The notes under the pieces were generated by a model that was not told where the DNA came from, made no database searches, and saw only the letters and a list, made by a program, of their open reading frames with translations. A stretch of DNA of 64,000 bases from Pseudomonas sp. dw_358 (GTDB lineage: Bacteria > Pseudomonadota > Gammaproteobacteria > Pseudomonadales > Pseudomonadaceae): assembly GCF_018449655.1 (NCBI RefSeq), contig NZ_JAAVUX010000003.1, forward strand, positions 310,001-374,000, read 5' to 3'. Below are positions 15,929-25,294 of the stretch, piece by piece (positions within the stretch are counted from its first letter, which is position 1; each line of letters begins with the position of its first letter). Position numbers and translations under genes: made by a program.

Positions 15929-16639
15929 TTACAGCGGTACGCCGAGGCGCTGGGCGACTTCTTCGTAGGCTTCGATGACGTCACCGAGGCCTTGGCGGAA
16001 GCGGTCCTTGTCCATCTTTTTGCGGGTTTCCTTGTCCCACAGGCGGCAGCCGTCCGGGCTGAATTCGTCGCCCAGCACGATCTGGCCGTGGAAGGTGCCG
16101 AATTCGAGCTTGAAGTCCACCAGCAGCAGGCCGGCGTCGTCGAACAGTTTGCTCAGCACTTCGTTGACCTTGAGGGACAACTCTTTCATGCGCACGAGGT
16201 TTTCGGCGGTGCCCCAGCCGAAGGCGACCACATGGGACTCGTTGATGAACGGGTCGCCCTTGGCGTCGTCCTTCAGGAACAGTTCGAAGGTGTATGGGCT
16301 GAGCTTCATGCCCTCTTCCACACCCAGGCGCTTGACCAGGCTGCCGGCGGCGTAGTTACGCACGACGCATTCCACCGGGATCATGTCGAGTTTCTTGACC
16401 AGGCATTCGTTGTCGCCCAGCAGTTTGTCGAACTGGGTCGGCACGCCGGCTTCTTCGAGCTTCTGCATGATGAAGGCATTGAACTTGTTGTTCACCCTGC
16501 CTTTGCGGTCCAGCTGTTCGATGCGCTTGCCGTCGAACGCCGAGGTGTCGTTGCGAAACAGCAGGATCAAGCGGTCAGCGTCGTCGGTCTTGTACACCGA
16601 CTTGGCTTTGCCGCGGTAGAGTTCTTCACGTTTTTCCAT
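15929..16639 (-). CDS. purC: Phosphoribosylaminoimidazole-succinocarboxamide synthase
   Basis: 236 residues, the usual length of SAICAR synthetase, which joins CAIR and aspartate with ATP in purine biosynthesis. Typical motifs are present: the start [14 protein letters not shown] (ATP loop), [22 protein letters not shown] and LVDFKLEFG. Cytosolic. It lies 28 bases after the MBL-fold gene, in a dapA-bamC-MBL-purC run on the minus strand ending at tRNA-Ser, the order I remember from P. aeruginosa. Confidence 0.97.
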   Translation of the reverse strand: MEKREELYRGKAKSVYKTDDADRLILLFRNDTSAFDGKRIEQLDRKGRVNNKFNAFIMQKLEEAGVPTQFDKLLGDNECLVKKLDMIPVECVVRNYAAGSLVKRLGVEEGMKLSPYTFELFLKDDAKGDPFINESHVVAFGWGTAENLVRMKELSLKVNEVLSKLFDDAGLLLVDFKLEFGTFHGQIVLGDEFSPDGCRLWDKETRKKMDKDRFRQGLGDVIEAYEEVAQRLGVPL

Positions 16640-16667
16640 GATGGGCTCCGCTTGCTAGGTAGTTGGG

Positions 16668-17426
16668 CTAGGCGATATGACGCCAGTCGAGCCCTGAATC
16701 TTGATCGGCCACTTGAAGCCAGTCCGGGTCGCACCCGAGGGTATCGACGAAACATTGCCGGGCCAGCTGCGGCAGGTTGTTCTTGCGACTGAGATGGGCC
16801 AGCACCAGATGCTGCAGGCCTTGCCATTCCAGTTCGGCCACCAGGCTGGCGGCCTGATGGTTGTTCAAATGTCCGTAGGCACCACCCACCCGCTGCTTGA
16901 GAAAGCTGGGGTAAGGGCCACGCGCCAGCAGGTCGCGGCAATGATTGGACTCGATCATCAACGCGTCCAGGCCCTGATAATGGTCCAACACCTTGTTGCA
17001 CCAGGAGCCCAGGTCGGTGAGCACGCCGAAGCGGCGCTTGCCGTCACTGAACACATACTGGATCGGCTCACGGGCGTCGTGGGCGACTTCGACTACGCCG
17101 ACCTGAAGATCACCGATTTCCAGGGTATCGCCGCAGGCCACATAACCCCTGGCGTTCACCGGTTTACGCAGGCTGCGGGCTGTGCCCTCGCTCAGGTAGA
17201 CCGGTACACCGTGCTTGCGCGACAGCAGTTCGACGCCGTGCACGTGGTCGGCGTGTTCGTGGGTAACCAGAATAGCGCTCAATTGCCCGACAGTGACACC
17301 CAGCCGGCCAAGCCGACGTTCGGTTTCGCGCAAGGAGAAACCACAGTCGACCAGGATATAAGTGTCATTGCTGGCAACCAGGGTTCCGTTACCCTGGCTG
17401 CCGCTGCCCAAATTGGCGAAGCGCAC
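16668..17426 (-). CDS. MBL-fold metallo-hydrolase (YycJ/WalJ-like)
   Basis: 252 residues. The metal site motif THEHADHVHG and the later His (HLNNHQ) and Asp (LTDLGS) are those of the metallo-beta-lactamase fold, in the subgroup of small phosphodiesterase/exonuclease-like proteins. It begins one base before the bamC stop region ends (17426/17427), so it is coupled to bamC. Role unproven; related proteins are linked to nucleic-acid processing. Confidence 0.88.
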   Translation of the reverse strand: MRFANLGSGSQGNGTLVASNDTYILVDCGFSLRETERRLGRLGVTVGQLSAILVTHEHADHVHGVELLSRKHGVPVYLSEGTARSLRKPVNARGYVACGDTLEIGDLQVGVVEVAHDAREPIQYVFSDGKRRFGVLTDLGSWCNKVLDHYQGLDALMIESNHCRDLLARGPYPSFLKQRVGGAYGHLNNHQAASLVAELEWQGLQHLVLAHLSRKNNLPQLARQCFVDTLGCDPDWLQVADQDSGLDWRHIA

Positions 17427-18545
17427 TTAACCCAGGTTGTCCTGAATGACGCTCAGCACGCGACGGGCCACATCGGCCGGTGCCACGGTGTTGATGTTCT
17501 TCTCCACGGTGACCTGGACGTTGTCGCCGACCTTGCTCAGGCGAACCTGATAGCGCTCGGCGCGGGCCTCGCGCTCTTCCTTGGTCGGAGCAGAGCCGAA
17601 CAACCGAGCGAAGAAGCCTGGCTTGTCTTCGTCCTTGCCGCCTTTTTCGGCGAGGTTGATGTAGTACAGGCCAAGGCTGCGGTTGATGTCTTCCACCTTC
17701 CATTGGCCACGGTCCAGAGCGCTGCCGACGCTGGCCCAGGCGCGATCCAGGTCGGAGCCGACGCTGAGGGTCGGGTTGCCGTTGCCGTCGGTGGTCAGGG
17801 CGACCCGCGAAGGGGTGTCGTAGTCGTGGGCCGCGAGCAGCGATACCGAGCCGCCCTTCTCCGAGGTCCGGGTCATGCCGGCGAGCATCTGATCAACCAG
17901 CACCGAGTCCACCGGCACGTTGGTGGTGTGGGCCGGAAACTGCGTGTCGTCGGTGCTGCCACCTGGGCGCTCGACGCTGACCACGTAGACTTCACTGGTG
18001 TTGCGCTGCACGCCAGGTTCGATGCGCACGCGCACGCGGGTTTCGCTGGCAGCACTGCTGGCGGCGTTTTGCAGACGCTGGGCCAGGGCACCGGAGAGCG
18101 AGTCGATACGCTGCCATTCGGTGGTGAACTCACCCACCTGCGGACGTTCCTGGGCAATGCGGAAACCGTTGTCTTCGAAGAACTGGTGAGCCACAGGCCA
18201 GACTTCAGCCGGCGCGTGCTGAGCCAGCACCCAGTGGGAGTCGCCACTCTTCTGCAGACTGTAATCGCTGGCCTCGGCGGCCACTTGCAGCGGCAAGGGC
18301 CGAGGAATCTCGAACTCGGCCTTGTTGGCAGTCTGGTCGGCCACGTTGGTCGGGATCGGCAACAGGGGCTGGAGACGCTTGTCGGTCTTTACGTCTGGGG
18401 GCAGCTGCATCGGCGCCGTCTGGGTCGCTTCGAGGTAGTCGTTGCCCCGATCGCGAAAGTAACCGTGTTCGCCATAGATCCAACCACAACCGCTGGTGCT
18501 GGAAATGACTAATGCAAGGGCGGACAGGCCGGCCAATCGCTTCAT
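17427..18545 (-). CDS. bamC: Outer membrane assembly lipoprotein BamC
   Basis: 372 residues with a lipoprotein signal (LALVISSTSGCGW; Cys20) and then the long extended N-terminal stretch known to lie on BamD, followed by two helix-grip domains. It belongs to the BAM complex that inserts beta-barrel proteins in the outer membrane. Located directly after dapA, as nlpB/dapX is in E. coli, 33 bases apart. Confidence 0.93.
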   Translation of the reverse strand: MKRLAGLSALALVISSTSGCGWIYGEHGYFRDRGNDYLEATQTAPMQLPPDVKTDKRLQPLLPIPTNVADQTANKAEFEIPRPLPLQVAAEASDYSLQKSGDSHWVLAQHAPAEVWPVAHQFFEDNGFRIAQERPQVGEFTTEWQRIDSLSGALAQRLQNAASSAASETRVRVRIEPGVQRNTSEVYVVSVERPGGSTDDTQFPAHTTNVPVDSVLVDQMLAGMTRTSEKGGSVSLLAAHDYDTPSRVALTTDGNGNPTLSVGSDLDRAWASVGSALDRGQWKVEDINRSLGLYYINLAEKGGKDEDKPGFFARLFGSAPTKEEREARAERYQVRLSKVGDNVQVTVEKNINTVAPADVARRVLSVIQDNLG

Positions 18546-18578
18546 GCGGGGTCTTTCCTCAAAATAAGCAGGCTCAAG

Positions 18579-19457
18579 TTAAACCAGGACGCCGGACTGG
18601 CGCAGGGCCTGGCGCAGCGGTTCGTGATAGGGGGTGCTCAGCCAGGTCAGTGGCAGGCGGATGCCTTCGGCCATCAGGCCCATTTCCTTCAGGGCCCACT
18701 TGACCGGGATCGGGTTGGCTTCCAGGAACAGGTTCTTGTGCAGAGGCATCAGTTTGTCGTTGATCGCGCGAGCCAGATCGGCTTCGCCGCGCAGGGCGGC
18801 GGCGCACAGGTCGGCCATGGCGCGCGGGGCGACGTTGGCGGTGACCGAGATGTTGCCTTTGCCGCCCAGCAGGATCAGCTCGACTGCGGTCGGATCATCA
18901 CCCGACAGCACCAGGAAATCGCTGCTCACACCTTGGATGATGGCCTTGGCGCGGCTCATGTCACCGGTGGCTTCCTTGATGCCGATGATGTTCGGCACGC
19001 TCGACAGGCGGATCACGGTGTCGGCCTGCATGTCGCAAGCGGTCCGGCCCGGCACGTTGTAGAGGATCTGCGGGATGGCCACGGCTTCGGCGATATGCTT
19101 GAAGTGCTGGTACAGGCCTTCCTGGGTCGGCTTGTTGTAGTACGGGGTCACCAGCAGGCAGGCGTCGGCGCCGGCAGACTTGGCGTTGCCGGTCAGCTCG
19201 ACGGCTTCACGCGTGGAGTTGGCACCGGTGCCGGCGATCACGGGGATGCGCCCGGCCACCTGGTCCACCACACGACGGATCACGTCGATGTGCTCGTGCA
19301 CGTCCAGCGTCGCCGACTCGCCGGTGGTGCCGACTGCGACAATAGCGTTGGTGCCTTCTTGCAGGTGGAAGTCCACCAGTTTGCTCAGGCTGTTCCAGTC
19401 AACCCCACCTTGTGCATCCATGGGAGTGACCAGTGCCACCATACTGCCCGCAATCAT
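18579..19457 (-). CDS. dapA: 4-hydroxy-tetrahydrodipicolinate synthase
   Basis: 292 residues. Condenses pyruvate with aspartate semialdehyde, the first step of lysine/diaminopimelate synthesis. Key motifs: GTTGESATL, the Tyr in [10 protein letters not shown] and the Schiff-base Lys in IGIKEATGD. Start [13 protein letters not shown] at 19457 is the classic DapA start; the frame continues upstream without homology. Divergent from the gcvR-like gene across about 300 bases. Confidence 0.97.
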   Translation of the reverse strand: MIAGSMVALVTPMDAQGGVDWNSLSKLVDFHLQEGTNAIVAVGTTGESATLDVHEHIDVIRRVVDQVAGRIPVIAGTGANSTREAVELTGNAKSAGADACLLVTPYYNKPTQEGLYQHFKHIAEAVAIPQILYNVPGRTACDMQADTVIRLSSVPNIIGIKEATGDMSRAKAIIQGVSSDFLVLSGDDPTAVELILLGGKGNISVTANVAPRAMADLCAAALRGEADLARAINDKLMPLHKNLFLEANPIPVKWALKEMGLMAEGIRLPLTWLSTPYHEPLRQALRQSGVLV

Positions 19458-19755
19458 GCAACCGCTCCTGCCGGAAAAAGAGAGCGGTAATGGTACTGGC
19501 GCCATCAGGCTTGCACAAGCAAAGACGCCGGTTATAAGGCACGTCCGCCTGATGGTCGGTGCGCACGGAGGTTACCGCCAGCATTCCCCTCGGGCGCGCT
19601 TTTCGCTACCCTTCAGACTTTGATCGATACGAGCGGGCAGAATCGCCCGGTCCGCACCTGCCAGTGACGTGCCAGAACCCCGTTCCAGAGCCTTGCGCAC
19701 CTCATGATTGCCTGCCTCCCCTCGTCTCGACCGCTCATCGCTTTAGGAAGGCTGC

Positions 19756-20316
19756 ATGTCCACCCCCACAGTTCGCGAACAATTCCTTGTTATCAGTGCC
19801 CTCGGCCCCAACCCCATGGAGTTGACCAACGTGCTGTGCCGTGCCTCGCACGACAGCCGCTGCTCGGTGGTGACTTCCCGCCTGAGCCGCCACGGCGAGT
19901 GCAGTGCCCTGGTGCTCCAGGTGTCGGGCAACTGGGACGCCTTGGCGCGCCTGGAAACCACCCTGGGTTCGTTGTCCAAGAAGCATGGTTTCACCGTCAA
20001 CATCGTGCGCAGCGCCAGCCTGGAAAATCGCCCGCTGTCGTTGCCGTACGTGGCCTATGTCAGCTCGGCCTACCGTTCGGACATCATCAACGAGCTGTGC
20101 CAGTTCTTCATTGACCACAATGTCGAACTCGAAAGCCTGACCTGCGACACTTACCAGGCACCGCAGACCGGCGGCACCATGCTCAATGCCACCTTCACCG
20201 TGACCTTGCCCGCCGGCGTACAGATCAGCTGGCTGCGCGACCAATTCCTCGATTTTGCCGATGCGCTGAATCTGGATGCATTGATCGAACCGTGGCGTCC
20301 ACAGAACCCGATGTAA
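19756..20316 (+). CDS. gcvR: Glycine cleavage regulator GcvR-like, double ACT domain protein
   Basis: 186 residues with two ACT domains (about 8-85 and 95-175); the first begins QFLVISALGPNPMELT. In E. coli GcvR binds glycine and GcvA to repress the glycine cleavage operon. It is followed 17 bases later by bcp, the same pairing as in many gammaproteobacteria. No gcv operon in this window, so the regulatory target is inferred from the family only. Confidence 0.85.
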   Translation: MSTPTVREQFLVISALGPNPMELTNVLCRASHDSRCSVVTSRLSRHGECSALVLQVSGNWDALARLETTLGSLSKKHGFTVNIVRSASLENRPLSLPYVAYVSSAYRSDIINELCQFFIDHNVELESLTCDTYQAPQTGGTMLNATFTVTLPAGVQISWLRDQFLDFADALNLDALIEPWRPQNPM

Positions 20317-20332
20317 CAAGGAGTTTGCCAAG

Positions 20333-20806
20333 ATGGCCGTCACCCTCGACCAGCCCGTACCTGATTTCGAAGCCCCCGCGACCAGCGGCCAGACCGTCAG
20401 CCTGGCCAGCCTCAAGGGTCAACAGGTGGTGATCTACTTCTACCCCAAGGACAGCACCCCCGGCTGCACCACTCAAGGCCAGGGTTTTCGCGACGCCCAT
20501 GCCCAGTTCGAGGCCGCCGACACCGTGGTGCTGGGCGTTTCCCGGGACAGCCTGAAGTCTCACGAAAACTTCAAGGCCAAGCAGGGCTTCCCCTTCGAAC
20601 TGATCAGCGACAAGGACGAGGCGGTCTGCCAGCTGTTCGACGTGATCAAGCTCAAGAAGCTGTATGGCAAGGAGTACCTGGGTGTAGATCGCAGCACCTT
20701 CCTGATCGACAAGGACGGTGTGCTGCGTCAGGAATGGCGCGGCGTGAAGGTGCCGGGGCATGTGGCAGCGGTGCTGGAAGCGGCGCAGGGCTTGAACGCG
20801 GCGTAA
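20333..20806 (+). CDS. bcp: Thiol peroxidase, Bcp/PrxQ type
   Basis: 157 residues. The peroxidatic Cys45 sits in DSTPGCTTQ. The Cys five residues later that resolves the disulfide in E. coli Bcp is absent here (GQGFRD), leaving Cys99 (DEAVCQ) as the only other visible candidate, so it is of the variant-spacing or 1-Cys kind. Reduces hydroperoxides in the cytosol using thioredoxin. Operon with the gcvR-like gene. Confidence 0.93.
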   Translation: MAVTLDQPVPDFEAPATSGQTVSLASLKGQQVVIYFYPKDSTPGCTTQGQGFRDAHAQFEAADTVVLGVSRDSLKSHENFKAKQGFPFELISDKDEAVCQLFDVIKLKKLYGKEYLGVDRSTFLIDKDGVLRQEWRGVKVPGHVAAVLEAAQGLNAA

Positions 20807-20863
20807 TCGGAGTCGACTGGGCCCTTGTGGGCAGCCCTTGGGTGCCAGACTGGCGATGCCGAT

Positions 20864-21934
20864 CTAAAGCAACGGCGCCACCGTTGGCTGATTCCTTGGC
20901 CAGGCATCCAGCACGGCCTTGAAAAGGGTGGCCAGCGGAATCGCGAAGAAAATCCCCCAAAAGCCCCACAGCCCGCCGAACAGCAGCACCGCGCAGATGA
21001 TCGCCACGGGGTGAAGGTTCACCGCTTCGGAAAACAGCAGCGGCACCAGCACGTTGCCATCCAGCGTCTGGATGATTCCGTACACCACCATCAGATAGAT
21101 GAACTGGTCACCCCAGCCCCACTGGAACAGGGCAATGGCGGTCACCGGTACGGTCACTACCACCGCGCCCACATAGGGCACCACCACCGACAGACCCACC
21201 AGCAGGGCCAGCAGCGCCGCGTAGTTGAGCCCCAAGGCCACGAAAGCGATATAAGTGGCAATGCCGCAGATAAAGATTTCGATGACCTTGCCACGAATGT
21301 AGTTGGCCAGCTGCCGGTTCATTTCCTGGGCAACACGGGTGATCAAGGCACGCTCGCGAGGCAGGTAGCCACGCACCCAGCGGCTGATCATTTCGCGGTC
21401 CTTGAGAAAGAAGAACACCAGAATCGGCACCAGCACGAAGTAGATCATCATGTTGACCAGCAACGGCAGGCTGGCCAGCGAGAAGGTCAGCGCCCATTGG
21501 CCGAATTTGCCAATCTCGCCCCGGGCCGTCTCGATTGCCTGCAACACCTGCTCGTCGGAGACCAGGTGCGGGTAGCGTTCGGGCAACAGCAGCATCAGTG
21601 ACTGCCACTTGCCGAGCATGCCGGGGAACTCGTTGAACAGGGTGATCAACTGGTGCCAGAGTAGCGGTACCAGCACCAGCATGAAGACCGCCAGCGCCCC
21701 GAGGAACAAAGCGAACACCAGCCCCACCGCCATGCCGGTCGGTACCCGCAGCCGCTCCAGGCCGTTGACCAGACCCTGCATCAGAAACGCCAGCACCATG
21801 CCAGCCAGCACCGGCGCCAGCATGCCGCCCAAGGTCAGCACCGCCGTGAACGCCAAGACCAGCAACACCGTCAGGACCACCGCCTGCTCGTCGGAGAAGT
21901 AGCGCTGAATCCAGTCGCGAAGCACCTTGAACAT
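20864..21934 (-). CDS. AI-2E/PerM-family permease
   Basis: 356 residues with about eight membrane helices and the family signature near the end (PYVGAVVVTVPV, DGNVLVPLLFSE, HPVAIICAVL). The family includes proposed AI-2 exporters and Na+/H+ antiporters; the substrate of this subgroup in Pseudomonas is not known. The TusA-like gene lies upstream in the same direction. Confidence 0.85.
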   Translation of the reverse strand: MFKVLRDWIQRYFSDEQAVVLTVLLVLAFTAVLTLGGMLAPVLAGMVLAFLMQGLVNGLERLRVPTGMAVGLVFALFLGALAVFMLVLVPLLWHQLITLFNEFPGMLGKWQSLMLLLPERYPHLVSDEQVLQAIETARGEIGKFGQWALTFSLASLPLLVNMMIYFVLVPILVFFFLKDREMISRWVRGYLPRERALITRVAQEMNRQLANYIRGKVIEIFICGIATYIAFVALGLNYAALLALLVGLSVVVPYVGAVVVTVPVTAIALFQWGWGDQFIYLMVVYGIIQTLDGNVLVPLLFSEAVNLHPVAIICAVLLFGGLWGFWGIFFAIPLATLFKAVLDAWPRNQPTVAPLL

Positions 21935-21967
21935 CGAAAATCCTTCAGAGGAAAAATGGTCTGCGGG

Positions 21968-22207
21968 TTACGCCTTGCGCAGCCAATAGGTATAGACGCC
22001 GTTATCGGCTTGTTCTTGTAACAATTCGTGGCCTGCCAGTTTGGCAAAGGTACGAAAGTCCCGCTGTGAACCGGCGTCGGTGGCGACCACTTTCAGCACC
22101 GCGCCGGGACTCAATCGGTTGAGCTCAAGCTTCGCCTTGAGCAGCGGCAGCGGGCAATCGAGGCCACTGGCGTCGACTTCGGCATCACAGGCGAGTACAT
22201 CGGACAT
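21968..22207 (-). CDS. TusA/SirA-family sulfur-carrier protein
   Basis: 79 residues, with the CPxP motif (LDCPLPLLKAK) carrying the persulfide-bearing Cys. TusA proteins hand sulfur on for tRNA thiolation and cofactor synthesis. Length and motif fit; this paralog, next to a PerM-type permease (33 bases), may serve a different pathway from the main TusA. Confidence 0.88.
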   Translation of the reverse strand: MSDVLACDAEVDASGLDCPLPLLKAKLELNRLSPGAVLKVVATDAGSQRDFRTFAKLAGHELLQEQADNGVYTYWLRKA

Positions 22208-22357
22208 GGGGCTCTCCGCAAAGGCATCGGCAGCAGAACCGCCGCCTTGCAGGCGGCGGTACCAATCGGCCGCCTAGGATACCTGAACCTTGCCACCACT
22301 GGTCGCCATGTGTTGACTTGGCTACAGTAAGGCTTCCTCCCGCTTCGAGCGCTGTGC

Positions 22358-23794
22358 ATGAGATTTCTGCGCCCTACTCTGCTGACATTGGCCTGCCTGC
22401 TGGCGCTGCCGGGGCATGCCGACGACCTGCCACTGCTTGGCGATGCCAGTTCCGCCATCGTTTCCCCGCAACAGGAACACCAGTTGGGACGCGCCTGGCT
22501 GGCACTCCTGCGCTCTGAGGTGGGTCAATTGTCCGACCCCCAGCTCAAGGATTACGTCGAGACCAGCGTCTACCACCTGGCCGAAACCAGCCAACTGGAG
22601 GATCGGCGTCTGGAATTCATCCTGATCGACAGCGATGAGCTCAACGCCTTTGCCGCGCCTGGCGGTATCGTCGGGGTCAACGGCGGCCTGTTCCTCAATG
22701 CCACGACCGAGGGCGAATATGCCGCGGTCCTGGCCCACGAACTGGCGCACGTCTCCCAGCGCCACTTCGCCCGGGGCATCGAGGAGCAATCCCATATGCA
22801 GGTCCCGGTGATGGCCGCACTGCTGGCAGGGATCGTCATGGCAGCGGCCGGCGCAGGCGACGTCGGGGTCGCTACCATCTTCGGCAGCCAGGCCGCCGCC
22901 ATCCAGTCACAGCTGGCATTCTCCCGAGAGCGCGAACAGGAAGCGGACCGCATCGGCATCATCAACCTGCAGAAAGCCGGCTACGACCCGCGCAACATGC
23001 CGAACATGTTCGAGCGGCTGATGCGCCAGTATCGCTTCGACGCCAAGCCGCCGGAGTTCCTGCTGACTCACCCGATCACCGAGGCGCGCATCGCCGACAC
23101 CCGTAACCGCGCCGAGCAATTCCCGCCGGGCGGTATCGAAGACACCCTGCGCTATCAACTGATGCGCGCGCGGGTCCAGCTCATCTATGAAGACACCCCG
23201 GGAATGGCGGCCAAGCGTTTCCAGGCTTTGCTGGATGAAAACCCCAAGTCCGAATCCGCCCGCTATGGGCTGGCCATCGCACAGATCAAAGGCGGGCAGC
23301 TCAACGATGCGCGGGCCAACCTCAAGACGCTGCTGGCCAAATCTCCCGACGAGATCGTCTATAACCTGGCCGAGATCGAGCTGGACGTGGCCAACAGCCG
23401 TGTACCGGATGCCCAGGCTCGAGTCGATCAGATGCTCAGGCTGTACCCCGACAACTACCCGCTCAATCAGGTCCATATCGAGGTACTGCTCAAGCAGAAC
23501 CGCAATGCCGAGGCCGAAAAGGGCCTGGAAGCCCTGCTCAAGACCCGTCCCAACGATCCAGACGTGTGGAACATGGTGGCCGACACCCGTGGCCTGAACG
23601 GCAACATCATCGGCCTGCACCAAGCTCGGGCCGAATACTTCGCCCTGACCGGCGATTTCCGCCAGGCCCAGCAGCAACTGGACTTCGCCAAGCGCCGTGC
23701 CAACGATAACTTTCAGCTGGCTTCTCGAATCGATGCGCGGCAGAAGGAGTTGGAAGAGCAGGAAAGGATGGTGAAAGAATTGATGAAGGGATGA
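22358..23794 (+). CDS. bepA: M48 family metalloprotease, BepA-like, with TPR tail
   Basis: 478 residues: signal peptide (residues 1-21, ending GHA), M48 peptidase domain with zinc motif HELAH at 127-131 and the third ligand Glu in QEADR near 195, then a C-terminal TPR half (about 290-470). This is the layout of BepA (YfgC), a periplasmic protease/chaperone that degrades or helps assemble outer-membrane proteins such as LptD. Stands alone between convergent/divergent neighbours. Confidence 0.9.
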   Translation: MRFLRPTLLTLACLLALPGHADDLPLLGDASSAIVSPQQEHQLGRAWLALLRSEVGQLSDPQLKDYVETSVYHLAETSQLEDRRLEFILIDSDELNAFAAPGGIVGVNGGLFLNATTEGEYAAVLAHELAHVSQRHFARGIEEQSHMQVPVMAALLAGIVMAAAGAGDVGVATIFGSQAAAIQSQLAFSREREQEADRIGIINLQKAGYDPRNMPNMFERLMRQYRFDAKPPEFLLTHPITEARIADTRNRAEQFPPGGIEDTLRYQLMRARVQLIYEDTPGMAAKRFQALLDENPKSESARYGLAIAQIKGGQLNDARANLKTLLAKSPDEIVYNLAEIELDVANSRVPDAQARVDQMLRLYPDNYPLNQVHIEVLLKQNRNAEAEKGLEALLKTRPNDPDVWNMVADTRGLNGNIIGLHQARAEYFALTGDFRQAQQQLDFAKRRANDNFQLASRIDARQKELEEQERMVKELMKG

Positions 23795-23890
23795 TATTTC
23801 AAATGGCGCAGGCTGCTCCTGCCCAAGCCCGCGATGCGACCCCATCCATGCATCAGACAAACGGTGATAACAATTCTCATCCTGCCCTTG

Positions 23891-23934
23891 CTGTCTAATT
23901 AAGATATATCTTACGATGTATCTTAATTAGACAG
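23891..23934. promoter_or_regulatory. Large operator palindrome before the PadR gene
   Basis: Perfect 16-bp arms, CTGTCTAATTAAGATA (23891-23906) and TATCTTAATTAGACAG (23919-23934), flank 12 bases. The half-site TATCTTA recurs inside the spacer. The right arm ends a few bases before the ribosome binding site, so a bound dimer (or two) would block transcription or initiation. The most likely ligand is the PadR protein encoded next, in an autoregulatory loop. Confidence 0.85.
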
Positions 23935-23944
23935 GAGAAAGCAC

Positions 23945-24493
23945 ATGAGAGAGCCCCGCCATCTGGGACAAGGAGACGGCCTCGAGCGCCGTCATGGCCG
24001 CGAGCGTGGCGGCCGCGGCCCTCGGGTATTTGCCCCGGGCGACCTGAAACTGTTGTTGCTGGCACTGATTGCCGAGCAACCCTGCCACGGCTACGAGCTG
24101 ATCCGCCAAATCGAAGAAATGTTCGACGGCGCCTACAGCCCGAGCCCTGGCGTGATCTACCCGACCCTGACCTTTCTTGAAGAACTCGAGCATATCCTCG
24201 GCGACACTCAGGGGGGCAAGAAGCTGTACACCATCACCGATGGCGGGCGCCAGGCCGTCATCGACCAGGCCATTGCCCTGGAGGGCGTACGCACTCGGAT
24301 CGACGTCAGCAAACGTTCCCTGCGCGGCCATGATCGTCCGCCCGAGATCCATGAAGCCGTGCACAACGTGCGTCACGCCCTGCAATCCCATCACGGCCGC
24401 TGGACCCCGGAAGAAATTCTGCGGGTTTGCGAGCTGCTCAATGCAACTGCCCGCGCCATCGTCGACAGCCCTGCCCTGGAGAACGCGCAATGA
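23945..24493 (+). CDS. PadR-family regulator, YqjI-like
   Basis: 182 residues. An unusual Arg/Gly/His-rich N-terminal tail (about residues 1-30, RRHGRERGGRG) precedes the PadR winged helix (GDLKLLLLALIAEQPCHGYE, GVIYPTLTFLEE) and a C-terminal helical dimerisation part. E. coli YqjI, a nickel-responsive PadR repressor of the ferric reductase gene yqjH, has the same plan. Here the next gene is the siderophore-reductase homolog, joined by an ATGA overlap, so the pair matches yqjI/yqjH but as one operon. Metal response is inferred. Confidence 0.87.
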   Translation: MREPRHLGQGDGLERRHGRERGGRGPRVFAPGDLKLLLLALIAEQPCHGYELIRQIEEMFDGAYSPSPGVIYPTLTFLEELEHILGDTQGGKKLYTITDGGRQAVIDQAIALEGVRTRIDVSKRSLRGHDRPPEIHEAVHNVRHALQSHHGRWTPEEILRVCELLNATARAIVDSPALENAQ

Positions 24494-25281
24494 CCGAACA
24501 CAATTCCAACGCCGTCCACCGCGTCATGCATGAAATCAAACGCCGAAAGTTGCGAGTGCTGAAGGTCACCGATCTGACCCCGCGCATGCGCCGCATCACC
24601 TTGGGCGGCGCACAGCTGGCCGGTTTTTTGAGCCAGGCCGCCGACGACCATATCAAGCTGTTTTTCCCCCGCAATGCCGAGGAGGAGCAAGCCATGTTGA
24701 CCATGGTACTGGGTGGCCCGAAAGACGACGGCCCCAAACCGGCCATGCGTGACTACACGCCGCGCCGTATCGACTTGGCCAATCTGGAATTGGACATCGA
24801 CTTCGTCCTCCACGGCGACGGCCCCGCCTCCACCTGGGCGGCGCAAGCCGAACCGGGGCAGCACCTGAACATCGGCGGCCCGCGCAGCTCGCTGATCGTG
24901 CCGGACATTTTCGACAGCTACCTGCTGATCGGCGATGAAACTGCCCTTCCGGCCATCGCCCGCCGCCTGGAAGAATTGTCTCCCGGACGCACCGCGCTGG
25001 TGATCGTCGAAATCGAGAACGAAGCCGAACGCCAGCCGCTGAACAGCGCTGCAAACCTGGAAGTGATCTGGGTCAACCGTCACTCCAGCGATAACGCGCT
25101 GGCACGCACAGTGGCCGATCTGCAACTGCCCGAGGGCGAGCTGTATGCGTGGATTGCCCTGGAAGCCGCATTGTCACGGCGCCTGCGCAAGGTGTTGATC
25201 CAGGATCATGGCCTGGCGGAAGGCGCAGTCAAGGCCGCCGGCTACTGGCGGCTGGACGAGAACGAAAACGATGCCCCCTGA
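24490..25281 (+). CDS. Siderophore-interacting protein (ferric-siderophore reductase, YqjH/ViuB-like)
   Basis: 263 residues. FAD-binding beta-barrel with RRKLRVLKVTDLTPRMRRIT and the RDYTPRR motif typical of siderophore-interacting flavoproteins, then an NAD(P)-binding half (LIGDETALPAIARRLE). Such cytosolic enzymes reduce and release iron from ferric siderophores. Start ATG overlaps the stop of the PadR gene. Control by the upstream palindrome is likely. Confidence 0.9.
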   Translation: MTEHNSNAVHRVMHEIKRRKLRVLKVTDLTPRMRRITLGGAQLAGFLSQAADDHIKLFFPRNAEEEQAMLTMVLGGPKDDGPKPAMRDYTPRRIDLANLELDIDFVLHGDGPASTWAAQAEPGQHLNIGGPRSSLIVPDIFDSYLLIGDETALPAIARRLEELSPGRTALVIVEIENEAERQPLNSAANLEVIWVNRHSSDNALARTVADLQLPEGELYAWIALEAALSRRLRKVLIQDHGLAEGAVKAAGYWRLDENENDAP

Positions 25282-25294
25282 GCCCCGCCCGTGA

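Noticed and set aside
16701..18512. 603-codon plus-strand frame
   Set aside because: Antisense shadow of bamC and the MBL gene; high-GC DNA gives long false frames and the composition is not protein-like.
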